DNA of 53,996 nucleotides from positions 1 to 53,996 of the forward strand of contig JBGVLO010000144.1 of assembly GCA_045124315.1 (NCBI GenBank). The letters are read 5' to 3'. The notes beneath the pieces were generated by a model. The model was given only the letters and a program-made list of their open reading frames with translations. It did no database searches and was not told where the DNA came from. Positions 7,853 to 16,646 of the stretch are shown here, piece after piece. This stretch comes from CAG-411 sp045124315 (GTDB lineage Bacteria > Bacillota > Clostridia > Lachnospirales > Lachnospiraceae). Position 1 is the first letter of the stretch, and the number at the start of each line of letters is the position of its first letter. Position numbers and translations under genes: made by a program.

Positions 7853-9925
7853 ATGGATAAAGATGTTAGTTTAAAATGGAAAATGCCAGAAAGACCAGAG
7901 TGTTTTTTGGGACGGGAGAGAGAGTTAGAACAGATTGTTCAAAATTTTAGAAATGGAAATCATGTTGTGTTTCTACAAGGTATTGGTGGAATTGGAAAAA
8001 GCGAGCTAGCGGCTGTTTATGCTTTATCCCAAAGGGAAAATTATGAGGTTGTGATTTTTTCAAACTGTTTTTCAGATATTGCAGGTATGATTGCAAGTGA
8101 TGTGGAGCTTCCTCTGGATAATATGAGTAGAAATACATATGATGAACTATTTTTGGAGACAGAAGAAGATTATTTTGAACGTAAATACGAAGTGATAAAA
8201 GTATTAATGTCCAAAAAAGTGCTGTGGGTAATTGACAATTTTAATTGTTCATCGGATCCATACTTAGATCAGATTTTGAAGTTCGAATGTGATATTCTGA
8301 TCGGAACTAGGAATGATTGGAGTTCTAAGGGATTTCCGGTAATACATCTTAAAGAGATTGAACAGAAGGACCAGTTGTTCAAAATATTTGAGCATTATTA
8401 CATACCAAGAGATTCTCGGGAAGTAGAGAAGATAGAAAAGGTAATCTCACTGGTAGGTGGACATACACTGGTTTTGGAGTGGATTGCGAAACAACTAAAT
8501 GAGCAAAAAATTAATTTGGATGATATGATTCAAGTGTTGATTCATAAAATTTCCGTGCATAAAGAGGGCCAAAAGGATTATAAATTTCTTTATCAGATGT
8601 TGTCGGATGTTTTTCAGATGCGCCAATTGAGTGAAGATGAAAAGTGTGTTTTGCGTTTTCTTTGCGTTGTTCCTTATACGGGAATTTCCAAAGAGGATGT
8701 GGTTCGCTATGGAAAGAAAGGAACACATACTGCAATTCTAAAATTGTTAAGAAGTTGTTGGATTAAGCAGATTGAATTAGATGTGATTAGTTTGCATCCT
8801 ATTGTAGCAGAAACAGTGGTCAGCCAGTTAGATCCGAATTGGAATAATACAAGTATATTTTTTAATAATATAGCAAAAGATTTGGTGGATGACGATCTCC
8901 CAGTATCACGGATTGATAAGTTACTGCTGATTGCAGAAAATGCTTTTGAGAAGCTGGGAATTGAAGAAAAAGGAGCCAGCGGATTATTGACAGCTGTTAG
9001 TCATGCATTCTTTGTGCGTTATCGAAAATATGATTTGGCTATTGACTTATTAAAAAAGGCATATAAATTGCATGAAAAGCAAATGGATGAATTACGTGTG
9101 AGGCTGGAATACAACAATGAGCAAAACACAGAGGATGTTGCACACAATAGCTTAAAGAACAAGTTGTTGGAACAGGAAAAAAAGAAGTGCATTATTTTGC
9201 GTGAAATTGGAGAAATTTATTTTGCGAGTGGCAAGTATGATAAAGCTTTGCAGTATTATATGAAATTAAATGATAGTCCAATTGTGGATGTATACTGCGA
9301 TATAGCGAAAGTATATGCGAAGGTAAACGAGTACAAAAAGGCCATGGATTATATTAAGGCTGGTATCAAAGTTAAGAAAAATAAGAATGGTGCAAATGAA
9401 ATACCGTTAATAGAAAGTTATTTGTTACTTGCTACTATCTGTATACAATCGGGAGATTATCGAATGGCAGAAAAATGGTTGCAAGATAGTCTTTTGATTG
9501 CGGAGAAGCAAATGAATACAAGAGAACAGAGTGATTTCTATTATAAGTATGCGGTCGTGTTAAGAAAACTTGGCAAGAATGCGCAGGCATTGGAATACGA
9601 CCAAAAAGCATGCATGTTACGAATAAAAGTGTATGGAATGGAGCATTTGTCAGTTATTCGTTCCTTTGCTTCTATGTCAGTAGATTATTACCGGTTGGAA
9701 GATTATGTGAGTGCATTGGAATGTACTTTGCGAGAAATTCAGCTGAGAAAGAAGATGCGAAGAGATAAAATTCGACTGTATCTAAGTGTGACAAGATTAG
9801 TAGGATATGTGGATACAGATGCCTTGCCTATGGATACTCAGGAAGAATTGAAAGTATTTATGCATGATTTTAACCGTATATTGAAGGAAAATCCAAAGCA
9901 GGCAAGTGATATGCTAAGTCAATAG
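7853..9925 (+). CDS. STAND-family NTPase (NB-ARC-like) with TPR-like C-terminus
   Basis: The 690-residue protein begins with FLGRERELEQI (18-28), typical of AAA/NB-ARC proteins, then Walker A GIGGIGKS (43-50), Walker B KKVLWVIDNF (Asp128), a sensor-like GTRND (151-155) and a GGHTLVLEWIA segment equivalent to the GLPLAL motif. A winged-helix-like region (about 255-325) follows. Residues 370-660 are helical repeats of TPR character, for example EIGEIYFASGKYDKALQYY and LLATICIQSGDYRMAEKW. Such proteins act as ligand-triggered switches in regulation or defence, usually through an effector domain. No recognisable effector or DNA-binding domain is present, so the output is unknown. It lies 27 bp after scpB. 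Its domain type is secure; its function is not. Confidence 0.88.
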   Translation: MDKDVSLKWKMPERPECFLGRERELEQIVQNFRNGNHVVFLQGIGGIGKSELAAVYALSQRENYEVVIFSNCFSDIAGMIASDVELPLDNMSRNTYDELFLETEEDYFERKYEVIKVLMSKKVLWVIDNFNCSSDPYLDQILKFECDILIGTRNDWSSKGFPVIHLKEIEQKDQLFKIFEHYYIPRDSREVEKIEKVISLVGGHTLVLEWIAKQLNEQKINLDDMIQVLIHKISVHKEGQKDYKFLYQMLSDVFQMRQLSEDEKCVLRFLCVVPYTGISKEDVVRYGKKGTHTAILKLLRSCWIKQIELDVISLHPIVAETVVSQLDPNWNNTSIFFNNIAKDLVDDDLPVSRIDKLLLIAENAFEKLGIEEKGASGLLTAVSHAFFVRYRKYDLAIDLLKKAYKLHEKQMDELRVRLEYNNEQNTEDVAHNSLKNKLLEQEKKKCIILREIGEIYFASGKYDKALQYYMKLNDSPIVDVYCDIAKVYAKVNEYKKAMDYIKAGIKVKKNKNGANEIPLIESYLLLATICIQSGDYRMAEKWLQDSLLIAEKQMNTREQSDFYYKYAVVLRKLGKNAQALEYDQKACMLRIKVYGMEHLSVIRSFASMSVDYYRLEDYVSALECTLREIQLRKKMRRDKIRLYLSVTRLVGYVDTDALPMDTQEELKVFMHDFNRILKENPKQASDMLSQ

Positions 9926-10005
9926 GAAAAAGAGCTGTTACTGTTACTTCGTAGGTTCTATGTGTCCGGTAACGAATATCTCTCAAAAGATACTGAAGAT
10001 TTCTC

Positions 10006-10033
10006 TTGACAGATTAGAAAATTCTGATATAAT
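10006..10033 (+). promoter_or_regulatory. Strong sigma-A promoter for rpsU
   Basis: TTGACA (10006-10011) is 16 bases from TATAAT (10028-10033), and a TG one base before the -10 makes an extended -10 element. Both hexamers are consensus, fitting high expression of a ribosomal protein. Confidence 0.85.
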
Positions 10034-10112
10034 CAATATAGTGCTATTCAAAAAATACCCAAACAGTTGTATAGGCACAATACACAACTGGAGGGAGGTT
10101 AGGTGTGAGGCT

Positions 10113-10286
10113 ATGTCAAATGTAATCGTAAAAGATAACGAGACTTTAGATAGTGCTTTACGCAGATTCAAAAGAAACTGTGCAAAGGCTGGAATTCAGC
10201 AGGAAATCCGTAAGAGAGAGCATTACGAAAAACCAAGCGTTAGACGTAAGAAGAAATCTGAAGCTGCTCGTAAGCGTAAATTTTAA
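10113..10286 (+). CDS. rpsU: 30S ribosomal protein S21
   Basis: The 57-residue basic protein matches bS21: SNVIVKDNETLDSALRRFKR at the start and a Lys/Arg-rich tail ending AARKRKF. It joins the small subunit near the anti-Shine-Dalgarno region of 16S rRNA. The ATG at 10113 is used because the family begins MSxVxVKxNE; the frame stays open upstream but that stretch contains the promoter. A GAGGGAGG ribosome site lies at 10091-10098, rather far upstream, and a weaker GTGAGG is nearer. The gene has its own promoter and terminator. Confidence 0.97.
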   Translation: MSNVIVKDNETLDSALRRFKRNCAKAGIQQEIRKREHYEKPSVRRKKKSEAARKRKF

Positions 10287-10304
10287 TGTATTTTAATTAC
10301 TATA

Positions 10305-10345
10305 ATGTCCTTAGTGTACATATGTATACTAAGGGCATTTTTCAT
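10305..10345 (+). terminator. Rho-independent terminator after rpsU
   Basis: ATGTCCTTAGT (10305 onward) pairs with ACTAAGGGCAT, with one G-T pair and inner extension around a small loop, and is followed by TTTTT. It separates rpsU from the yqfC operon. Confidence 0.8.
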
Positions 10346-10431
10346 TTACTATGAATGATTATTTTTTGAAAGGTGGCATAGAAGAATCACTTTTCGGCAT
10401 AAGTATATAAAAAAGCAAAGCGAGAGTTTCT

Positions 10432-10749
10432 ATGAAAAGAAAAAGGACAAAGACTGAAAAAGTAAAAAGAGTGTCATCCGAACGTTCCAATCGTTTGGAG
10501 AACATGTGGAGAAATATTCAGATTTCACCGGATATTTTTTCAGATTGTCCATTGCTACATATGTATGGACAGAAATATGTAAGAATAGAAAATTATAGAG
10601 GAATTATGGATTATGAAGATACCTATGTAAAATTGATGACGAAAAAGGGCGTTTTGATGATCGCAGGAAAGCGATTGGAAATTGCATATTGTTCAGACCT
10701 GGAAATATGCATTGCTGGATATGTAACTAGTGTGCAATATATGGATTAG
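10432..10749 (+). CDS. yqfC: Sporulation protein YqfC
   Basis: The 105-residue protein matches the YqfC family, which is mother-cell expressed in Bacillus and lies beside yqfD. Features are the basic start and the PLLHMYGQKYVRIENYRGI core, with a hydrophobic C-terminal strand region. It begins the operon yqfC-yqfD-phoH-HD-ybeY. No sigma-A promoter is obvious upstream. A partial match to a sigma-E-like site (GCATAGA at 10376 and CATAAGTA at 10398, 15 bases apart) would fit mother-cell expression, but this is a weak match by eye. Confidence 0.9.
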   Translation: MKRKRTKTEKVKRVSSERSNRLENMWRNIQISPDIFSDCPLLHMYGQKYVRIENYRGIMDYEDTYVKLMTKKGVLMIAGKRLEIAYCSDLEICIAGYVTSVQYMD

Positions 10750-10761
10750 TAGGAGGCAGAT

Positions 10762-12030
10762 ATGTGGAAAGTCCTAATGCGTTGGTTTCGCGGATATGTT
10801 ATCGTCTTACTAAATGGAATTGCACAGGAACGCTTTATCAATATATGTAAATTACAAGGGCTTCATATTTGGGGAGTACAAAAAAAGAAAAATGAAATCT
10901 ATTGTAATATTCGCTTGTCTGATTTTTGGTATACTAGGAAAATTGCAAAAAAGACAAAAGTAATGCCAAAGATCATAGGAAGAATAGGATTTCCATTTTT
11001 GGTCAATCAAATACAAAAGAAGAGGGGGATTGTATTTGGTTTCGTGTCAGGAATTTGGTTGATGTATCTGTTGAGTATGTTTGTGTGGGACATATCCGTT
11101 ACTGGTCAAAGTGTGTGTACACAAGAGGAAATGCTTCGCTTTTTGAAAAAATATAATATAGAGTCCGGAATGCGAAGAGCACAGGTTGATTGTCAGGAAA
11201 TAGAAGAAAAAATTAGGGAGAAGTATGCCAATATTGGTTGGGTTTCGGCAGAATTAAAGGGGACAAAGCTTTCCATTGTTGTAGTTGAGAATAACGAAGT
11301 GCATGAAATGGAAGAAAAGGCGGACGGTTCACATTTGGTTGCAGAAAAAGATGGAATAATAAGGAGTATCGTGACAAGGACAGGAGTTCCCTGTGTGGTA
11401 AGTGGAGATAGTGTGAAAAAAGGAGATATCCTAATATCAGGAATTCTTCTCTACAAAGATGAAAATGGGAACACTATGAAACCGGAGCTTGTGCATGCTG
11501 ACGGAGATATTCTAATTGAGATGGATGGGACTTTTGAGAAAAAACAAAAATATTTAGGGGAAAAAAGAGTGTATACAGGGAAAAAACAAAGTATTTTAGA
11601 ATTCCAGATCGCTCAGAAAAAAATATACTTAAAGAATCCTTTAAATCGTTTTGATAAAAATAAAAAATATGATATAATTGCAGACGTGTGTAAAGTATCG
11701 TTGAGTAAATCATTTGTGTTACCGATTCAATATGGAAGAATAAAGTATAGAGAATATGAAAACAAGAGTGTGGCTTATTCCAAAGAACAGATTAAGAAGA
11801 ATCTTAACAAGCAGTATACAAAATATAGAAAAGAAAAAATAGAAGAGGGTATTCTTTTTGAAAGAGAAAATAAGTGGTTTCAGATAGGTGAAGATGGCAT
11901 AATATTGCATGTGTCATATAAAATGCTGAAGCCTGTTCAGAGTCATAGAAAAGTAACGGAATCGGAATGGAGGCAGGAAGACAAGAATGGGATTAATGGA
12001 GATAATGATAGAGGTTCCAATGGAACATGA
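10762..12030 (+). CDS. yqfD: Sporulation protein YqfD
   Basis: The 422-residue protein matches YqfD, a membrane protein of the sporulation mother-cell regulon that is needed for efficient sporulation in Bacillus. It has one strong membrane segment (about residues 92-112, GIVFGFVSGIWLMYLLSMFV) preceded by a small basic N-terminal domain and followed by a large, mostly soluble domain containing DGIIRSIVTRTGVPCVVSGD and KKGDILISG. A GGAGG ribosome site is close upstream of the ATG. The 3' end overlaps phoH by 44 bp, indicating translational coupling. Confidence 0.92.
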   Translation: MWKVLMRWFRGYVIVLLNGIAQERFINICKLQGLHIWGVQKKKNEIYCNIRLSDFWYTRKIAKKTKVMPKIIGRIGFPFLVNQIQKKRGIVFGFVSGIWLMYLLSMFVWDISVTGQSVCTQEEMLRFLKKYNIESGMRRAQVDCQEIEEKIREKYANIGWVSAELKGTKLSIVVVENNEVHEMEEKADGSHLVAEKDGIIRSIVTRTGVPCVVSGDSVKKGDILISGILLYKDENGNTMKPELVHADGDILIEMDGTFEKKQKYLGEKRVYTGKKQSILEFQIAQKKIYLKNPLNRFDKNKKYDIIADVCKVSLSKSFVLPIQYGRIKYREYENKSVAYSKEQIKKNLNKQYTKYRKEKIEEGILFERENKWFQIGEDGIILHVSYKMLKPVQSHRKVTESEWRQEDKNGINGDNDRGSNGT

Positions 12031-13015
12031 GCAAAATGTATGTGGCCAATTAGATAAAAATGTAAAAATGATCGAGCGTACTCTAAATGTAACAATTGTA
12101 GCGAGAAATGGGCAAATGAAATTGATTGGTGCTGCAGAGAATGTTGCAAAAGCAAAGAGTGTATTTTTAAATCTTATTGAGCTTTCCAAAAGAAACAATG
12201 TTGTTACCGAACAGAATGTGAATTATGCACTGGCACTTTCTATGGAAGATAAAGAAGGTGCAATTATAGAAATTGACGGAGATATTATCTGTCATACGAT
12301 ACAGGGGAAACCTATTAAACCAAAGACTTTGGGACAGAAGAATTATATTGATCAAATTCGCAAGAAAATGATTGTGTTTGGTGTGGGGCCTGCTGGAACC
12401 GGAAAGACTTATCTTGCAATGGCAATGGCGATTACTGCCTTTAAAAATGATGAGGTGAGCAAAATTATTATGACACGTCCGGCAATTGAAGCAGGAGAAA
12501 AACTTGGTTTTTTACCTGGGGATCTTCAGAGTAAAGTAGATCCTTATTTACGACCTTTATATGATGCGTTACATCAGATTATGGGAACAGAAACTTTTAT
12601 GAAGAATATGGAAAAAGGATTGATAGAGGTAGCACCTTTGGCATATATGAGAGGCCGGACGTTGGATAATTCATTTATTATTTTGGATGAGGCTCAAAAT
12701 ACAACTCCAGCTCAGATGAAAATGTTTTTGACTCGTATCGGTTTTGGATCGAAGGTAATTGTTACCGGAGATCTGACACAGAAGGATTTACCGAAAGATA
12801 CGAAATCTGGTCTTGAGGAAGCAATGAGAGTGTTAGGAAAGATCGATGATATTGGATTTTGTAAGTTAAGTAGTAAGGATGTAGTAAGGCACCCATTAGT
12901 ACAGAAAATTGTAAAGGCTTACGATGATTATGAGGAGAAAAAAAGCAAGAAAATCTCATCAAAAAAAGTAGGAAGAAAGTCAGGAGATGGCGCAAAAACA
13001 AATGGAAAGAAATAG
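11987..13015 (+). CDS. phoH: PhoH family ATPase
   Basis: The 342-residue protein has an N-terminal KH-like region (about 10-70) and a PhoH ATPase domain with Walker A FGVGPAGTGKT and Walker B FIILDEAQN, plus MTRPAIEAGEKLGFLPGD, which is near-invariant in the family. PhoH is an RNA-associated NTPase; its frequent linkage to ybeY, seen here two genes downstream, suggests a role in rRNA or RNA maturation. The ATG at 11987 has AGGAAG upstream. An ATG at 12023 preceded by AGAGG is possible, but would cut into a conserved IEVP start. The gene overlaps yqfD upstream and the HD gene downstream. The tail is Lys-rich. Confidence 0.95.
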   Translation: MGLMEIMIEVPMEHEQNVCGQLDKNVKMIERTLNVTIVARNGQMKLIGAAENVAKAKSVFLNLIELSKRNNVVTEQNVNYALALSMEDKEGAIIEIDGDIICHTIQGKPIKPKTLGQKNYIDQIRKKMIVFGVGPAGTGKTYLAMAMAITAFKNDEVSKIIMTRPAIEAGEKLGFLPGDLQSKVDPYLRPLYDALHQIMGTETFMKNMEKGLIEVAPLAYMRGRTLDNSFIILDEAQNTTPAQMKMFLTRIGFGSKVIVTGDLTQKDLPKDTKSGLEEAMRVLGKIDDIGFCKLSSKDVVRHPLVQKIVKAYDDYEEKKSKKISSKKVGRKSGDGAKTNGKK

Positions 13016-14306
13016 GAAGGATACAAAAAGAAAACAGAGAATAACAGATGGTATTTTTTTGTTTGTGACAGTGTTGGGGATGTTTTTTTTCTATACAAGT
13101 GGAAGAATTGAACAAAGGCTCATGCTTAAGTTGGATGTGTTGCTTGTTTTATTTCATTCTGTATTTCTATCGGTATTACAGTTTATTTGTAGAGAGAAGG
13201 GAAATCGAGGCATCTCCTTGAAAAGAGTGTATTATATTTGTTTTTTGTTTTCGTTGTTGGGAATGTATGTGTCAGGCGATCCTCTTAATCTGCCGTTTTG
13301 GATGTTAGGTGGCTGGATGTTAAGTGTTTTTCTGAATTATTCCATTGGTTGCACATATCAGACTATGATGTGTTTGGTGTTTGGAATAATGAAAATAGAA
13401 AGTATGGAAATGTTTGCGTATCTTTATTTAGCAGCGGTGGGAATGTGCTTGTTGACACCTTATTTGAAAAAATTGTCGAATATAGGCTATGTCATTCTTA
13501 TTGGAACCATAGGAAATGCTATTTTGATTATTTTAAAATGCAATTTCATATGGAAGAATATGTGCACAAAGGAAAATATAATCTGTGAGTTGGTGTTTTT
13601 TTTGAATATCCTTTTATGTGCCTTGGGGGCTTGGGTTTTACAGGGATATTTGCATACAGGGGACTTTCGCTTTATAAAATCCGGTATTTCACAATTTTTA
13701 GCCGAGGAGGAGGAAATGTGGGAAGAAGGAACTTTTATGAAACTTGGGGATATCCAGGTAAAAGGGAATGGACAGGCTGACTTGTCTTATACCAAATTCT
13801 TGCAGAAGGACTTTTCTTTGTATCGTAGACTGGAACAGGAACAACCTGTAGTGTACCGTCACAGTCGAAAAGTTGCGGAATTATCCAAGGAGGCAGCCGA
13901 AGTCTTAGACTTGGATGCTATGTTAGCTTACTTGGGTGGATTTTATCACGAAATTGGACGGCTGGAAGGGGAAGATTATATTGCAAGTGGCTGTCGGCTT
14001 GCAAAAGAATTTAAACTTCCCAATGAGGTAGAAGCCATTATTTTGGAACATAATGTATCGGTTGGGTTACCAAAATCCAAGGAAGCGGCGATCGTCATGC
14101 TTGCAGACAGTATTGTATTTATGATGGAAAGGGCAAAAAATATTTCTTCAGATGAAGAAAAGATGAAAATGATAAAAAAGCTCTTTCATTTGCGAGTGGA
14201 GAAAGATGCTTTGAGTATGTGTGATATGACCTTTCGAGAGTACAAGTTATTGGAAGAATATTTTGAAAAATGGGCATTGAGACAAGAATGGAGGGAAAGT
14301 GTATGA
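12987..14306 (+). CDS. Short PgpH-like membrane HD-domain protein
   Basis: The 439-residue protein has about six membrane segments (21-220) followed by a cytoplasmic HD domain. It occupies the place of pgpH (7TMR-HD c-di-AMP phosphodiesterase) between phoH and ybeY. The HD region reads HSRKVAELSKEAAEVLDL, GGFYHEIGR, EFKLPNEVEAIILEHN and MLADSIV, giving His292, His321, Glu322, His355 and Asp374 as the metal ligands. The canonical Asp is replaced by Glu322. PgpH proteins are usually near 700 residues with a large extracellular domain, which is absent here. Hydrolysis of c-di-AMP is plausible but unproven. The ATG at 12987 overlaps phoH; an ATG at 13002 is an alternative. The 3' end overlaps ybeY by 4 bp. 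Confidence 0.82.
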   Translation: MAQKQMERNRKDTKRKQRITDGIFLFVTVLGMFFFYTSGRIEQRLMLKLDVLLVLFHSVFLSVLQFICREKGNRGISLKRVYYICFLFSLLGMYVSGDPLNLPFWMLGGWMLSVFLNYSIGCTYQTMMCLVFGIMKIESMEMFAYLYLAAVGMCLLTPYLKKLSNIGYVILIGTIGNAILIILKCNFIWKNMCTKENIICELVFFLNILLCALGAWVLQGYLHTGDFRFIKSGISQFLAEEEEMWEEGTFMKLGDIQVKGNGQADLSYTKFLQKDFSLYRRLEQEQPVVYRHSRKVAELSKEAAEVLDLDAMLAYLGGFYHEIGRLEGEDYIASGCRLAKEFKLPNEVEAIILEHNVSVGLPKSKEAAIVMLADSIVFMMERAKNISSDEEKMKMIKKLFHLRVEKDALSMCDMTFREYKLLEEYFEKWALRQEWRESV

Positions 14307-14797
14307 CATTTCATTTTGAGTATGAAGCAGAAAAAGAATTTGCGTTGGATTATCAAGCGTTGATGACACGGGTAATTATGCAGGTGTTGGATTACGAAAA
14401 ATGTCCATATGAAGTGGAAGTGAATATTGTGATTACGGATAATGAAGAAATTCAGAGAGTAAACGCAGAATACAGACAAATAGACAGAGCTACGGATGTG
14501 TTGTCATTTCCTATGGTGGAATATGAAACTCCAGGAGATTTTTCAAATGTGGAAGAGGATGAAATGCTATTTCATCCGGAGACGGGAGAACTTATGCTTG
14601 GAGATATTATGATATCCATCGATCGGGTAGAGGAGCAAGCGAAAGAGTTTGGTCATTCCGTCGAGAGAGAATTAGGTTTCTTAACTGCACATAGTATGTT
14701 ACATTTGTGTGGATATGATCATATGGAGGAAGATGAACGTATGGTGATGGAACAGAAACAACGAGAGATTATGGACCAGTTAGGTATATATCGATAA
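14303..14797 (+). CDS. ybeY: Endoribonuclease YbeY (rRNA maturation factor)
   Basis: The 164-residue metalloprotein carries the zinc motif HSMLHLCGYDH (HxxxHxxxxxH) and the conserved RQIDRATDVLSFPM and LGDIMISIDRV. YbeY is a single-strand-specific endoribonuclease involved in 16S rRNA 3' processing and ribosome quality control. I chose the ATG at 14303 because GGAGGGAAAG lies just upstream and it forms an ATGA overlap with the HD gene stop. A longer reading from 14270 lies wholly inside the HD gene and lacks a better ribosome site. Confidence 0.96.
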   Translation: MTFHFEYEAEKEFALDYQALMTRVIMQVLDYEKCPYEVEVNIVITDNEEIQRVNAEYRQIDRATDVLSFPMVEYETPGDFSNVEEDEMLFHPETGELMLGDIMISIDRVEEQAKEFGHSVERELGFLTAHSMLHLCGYDHMEEDERMVMEQKQREIMDQLGIYR

Positions 14798-14811
14798 TAT
14801 TGGAGAGAAAA

Positions 14812-16476
14812 ATGGAAAAGAAAAACAAAACAAATGAAATATTAAAACAGGGAACCATATTGGCAGCAGCCTCTATCCTGGTTCGATTGATTGGAATGAT
14901 CTATCGTTTTCCGCTGAGCAACCTTTTAGGAGAAAAGGGAAACGGAATATATGGAGTGGCCTATCAGTTCTATACGGTGGCACTGGTAGTTTCTTCTTAT
15001 GGGTTGCCTTTGGCCGTTTCCAAAATGGTTGCGGCAAAAAATGTAAAAGGACAATACAAAAATGCACATAAGATTTTTGTAAATGCATTAGTATTTGCTA
15101 CTATAACGGGAGGAACGGTAGCTGCTATTGTATATTTTGGTGCAGATTATTTTGTTTCTTTTATGAAGTATTCAGAAGCTGCTATGCCATTGCGTGTATT
15201 GGCACCTACTGTTTTTTGTGTGGCATTGTTAGGTGTATTCAGAGGCTATTTTCAAGGGCAGAATACCATGGTTCCAACTGCCATATCTCAGATCTTTGAG
15301 CAGATCGTGAATGCTGTTGTCAGCATAGCAGCCGCTTATACACTTATGAAAATACACAGTGGTTCTCCAGTCGTTGCAGCTTATGGTGCGACAGGAAGTA
15401 CAACAGGTACTTTTTCAGGAGCTCTTGCCGCGCTGTTGTTCATGTTGGGGGTATATTTCTTAAATCGTCCGATTTTAAAGAAAAAGATGGATAGAGATAT
15501 GCATGAAGTGGAAAGTAATCTAGACATTTATCGTGTTTTATTTTTGACGATTGTTCCTGTTGTTCTGAGTCAAACGGTATATCAGATCAGTGGATTTGTG
15601 GATTCGGCCATGTTTGGAAATATTATGGCTGGTAAAAATTTAGACGAGGATGTCCGTTTGTCACTAATTGGTGTGTATACCGGTCAGTATACGGTGCTTC
15701 TGAGTGTGCCTTTGGGCGTGTCTACAGCGATGGGAACTTCCATTATACCAAGTATCGTAGGCTCTTTTGCAAAGGGAGAGATGGATGAAGTAAAGCAAAA
15801 AGTAAAAACAGTGGTTAAATTTAACATGATGATTGCCTTTCCTTGTGCGGTTGGTTTAGCAGTGTTAGCAACCCCTGTCATGAAATTGCTATTTCCGAAT
15901 TTAGTTACTTATCGACCAGTTGCATGTAACATGTTGTTATATGGTTCTATTGCATTAGTATTTTATGCGTTGTCAACAGTGACCAGCGGTGTGCTGCAGG
16001 CAATTAATCAGATGCGATTGCCGGTTGTGCATTCGGCAATTTCTTTGGGAATACATATTGTGCTGGTCTATCTATTGCTGAATTATACCAATCTTGGAGC
16101 GTATGCGTTGATCGTGGGTAATATCACATTTCCGTTAGGTGTATGTATTTTGAACTGGCATTCTGTGGCAAAATATTTGGATTATCAGCAGGAAATTAAG
16201 AAAACATTTGTAATTCCAGCCATTGCAGCGGTTCTTATGGGGGGAGTAGCCTGGGCTGTTTATCAGGGTGTGAATATGGTGTTATCTGTAATTGGAGGAG
16301 TTGTTGCAAATGGGATTGCGGTAATTCTTTCCATCCTGGTTGCTGTTGTAGTGTATTTCGTAATGTTGATATTATTTAAGTCGGTAGACCAGGAAGAACT
16401 TTCGGCAATGCCAATGGGAAGAACTTTGTGCTCGGTTGCAATCCGATTGCATTTATTAGAGACGAAAGAAGAATAA
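14812..16476 (+). CDS. MurJ/SpoVB-type polysaccharide or lipid flippase
   Basis: The 554-residue protein has about 14 hydrophobic segments and the MOP-superfamily start QGTILAAASILVRLIGMIYR, with GEKGNGIYGVAYQFYT close behind. Members flip undecaprenyl-linked precursors across the membrane; the Firmicutes branch includes SpoVB (spore cortex) and YtgP-type lipid II flippases. I cannot choose between these. The ATG at 14812 with GGAG seven bases upstream is preferred to a TTG at 14800. It lies 14 bp after ybeY, so it may be the last gene of that operon, and a terminator follows. Confidence 0.9.
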   Translation: MEKKNKTNEILKQGTILAAASILVRLIGMIYRFPLSNLLGEKGNGIYGVAYQFYTVALVVSSYGLPLAVSKMVAAKNVKGQYKNAHKIFVNALVFATITGGTVAAIVYFGADYFVSFMKYSEAAMPLRVLAPTVFCVALLGVFRGYFQGQNTMVPTAISQIFEQIVNAVVSIAAAYTLMKIHSGSPVVAAYGATGSTTGTFSGALAALLFMLGVYFLNRPILKKKMDRDMHEVESNLDIYRVLFLTIVPVVLSQTVYQISGFVDSAMFGNIMAGKNLDEDVRLSLIGVYTGQYTVLLSVPLGVSTAMGTSIIPSIVGSFAKGEMDEVKQKVKTVVKFNMMIAFPCAVGLAVLATPVMKLLFPNLVTYRPVACNMLLYGSIALVFYALSTVTSGVLQAINQMRLPVVHSAISLGIHIVLVYLLLNYTNLGAYALIVGNITFPLGVCILNWHSVAKYLDYQQEIKKTFVIPAIAAVLMGGVAWAVYQGVNMVLSVIGGVVANGIAVILSILVAVVVYFVMLILFKSVDQEELSAMPMGRTLCSVAIRLHLLETKEE

Positions 16477-16497
16477 AAGAATAGAATGGTATAAAGA

Positions 16498-16535
16498 GAA
16501 TGTTGTGAATGTTGAGTTTGCAACATTCTTTTTTT
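16498..16535 (+). terminator. Rho-independent terminator after the flippase gene
   Basis: GAATGTTG (16498-16505) pairs with CAACATTC (16521-16528) and is followed by an uninterrupted T-run. It ends the yqfC-to-flippase operon. Confidence 0.85.
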
Positions 16536-16597
16536 ACTTATACGAATAAAAATGAAAATTTTGGTAAAACTTGAGAAAAGGATAGTGAGTTTGGATT

Positions 16598-16621
16598 ACA
16601 GTTCACATATCTGTGAACTGT
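16598..16621. repeat. Solo end-hairpin of the modular repeat family
   Basis: ACAGTTCACA and TGTGAACTGT form a perfect 10-bp stem around the loop TATC. The core of 18 bases from GTTCACA to TGTGAAC is identical to the end hairpin of the full element at 42532-42662. It lies between the flippase terminator and the BofC-like gene, ending 26 bp before that start codon. Confidence 0.8.
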
Positions 16622-16646
16622 GACAGGTTATGAAAGGAGGAAAGGA

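Noticed and set aside
9960..10112. Upstream extension of rpsU
   Set aside because: It contains the consensus promoter, and the conserved bS21 start is at 10113.
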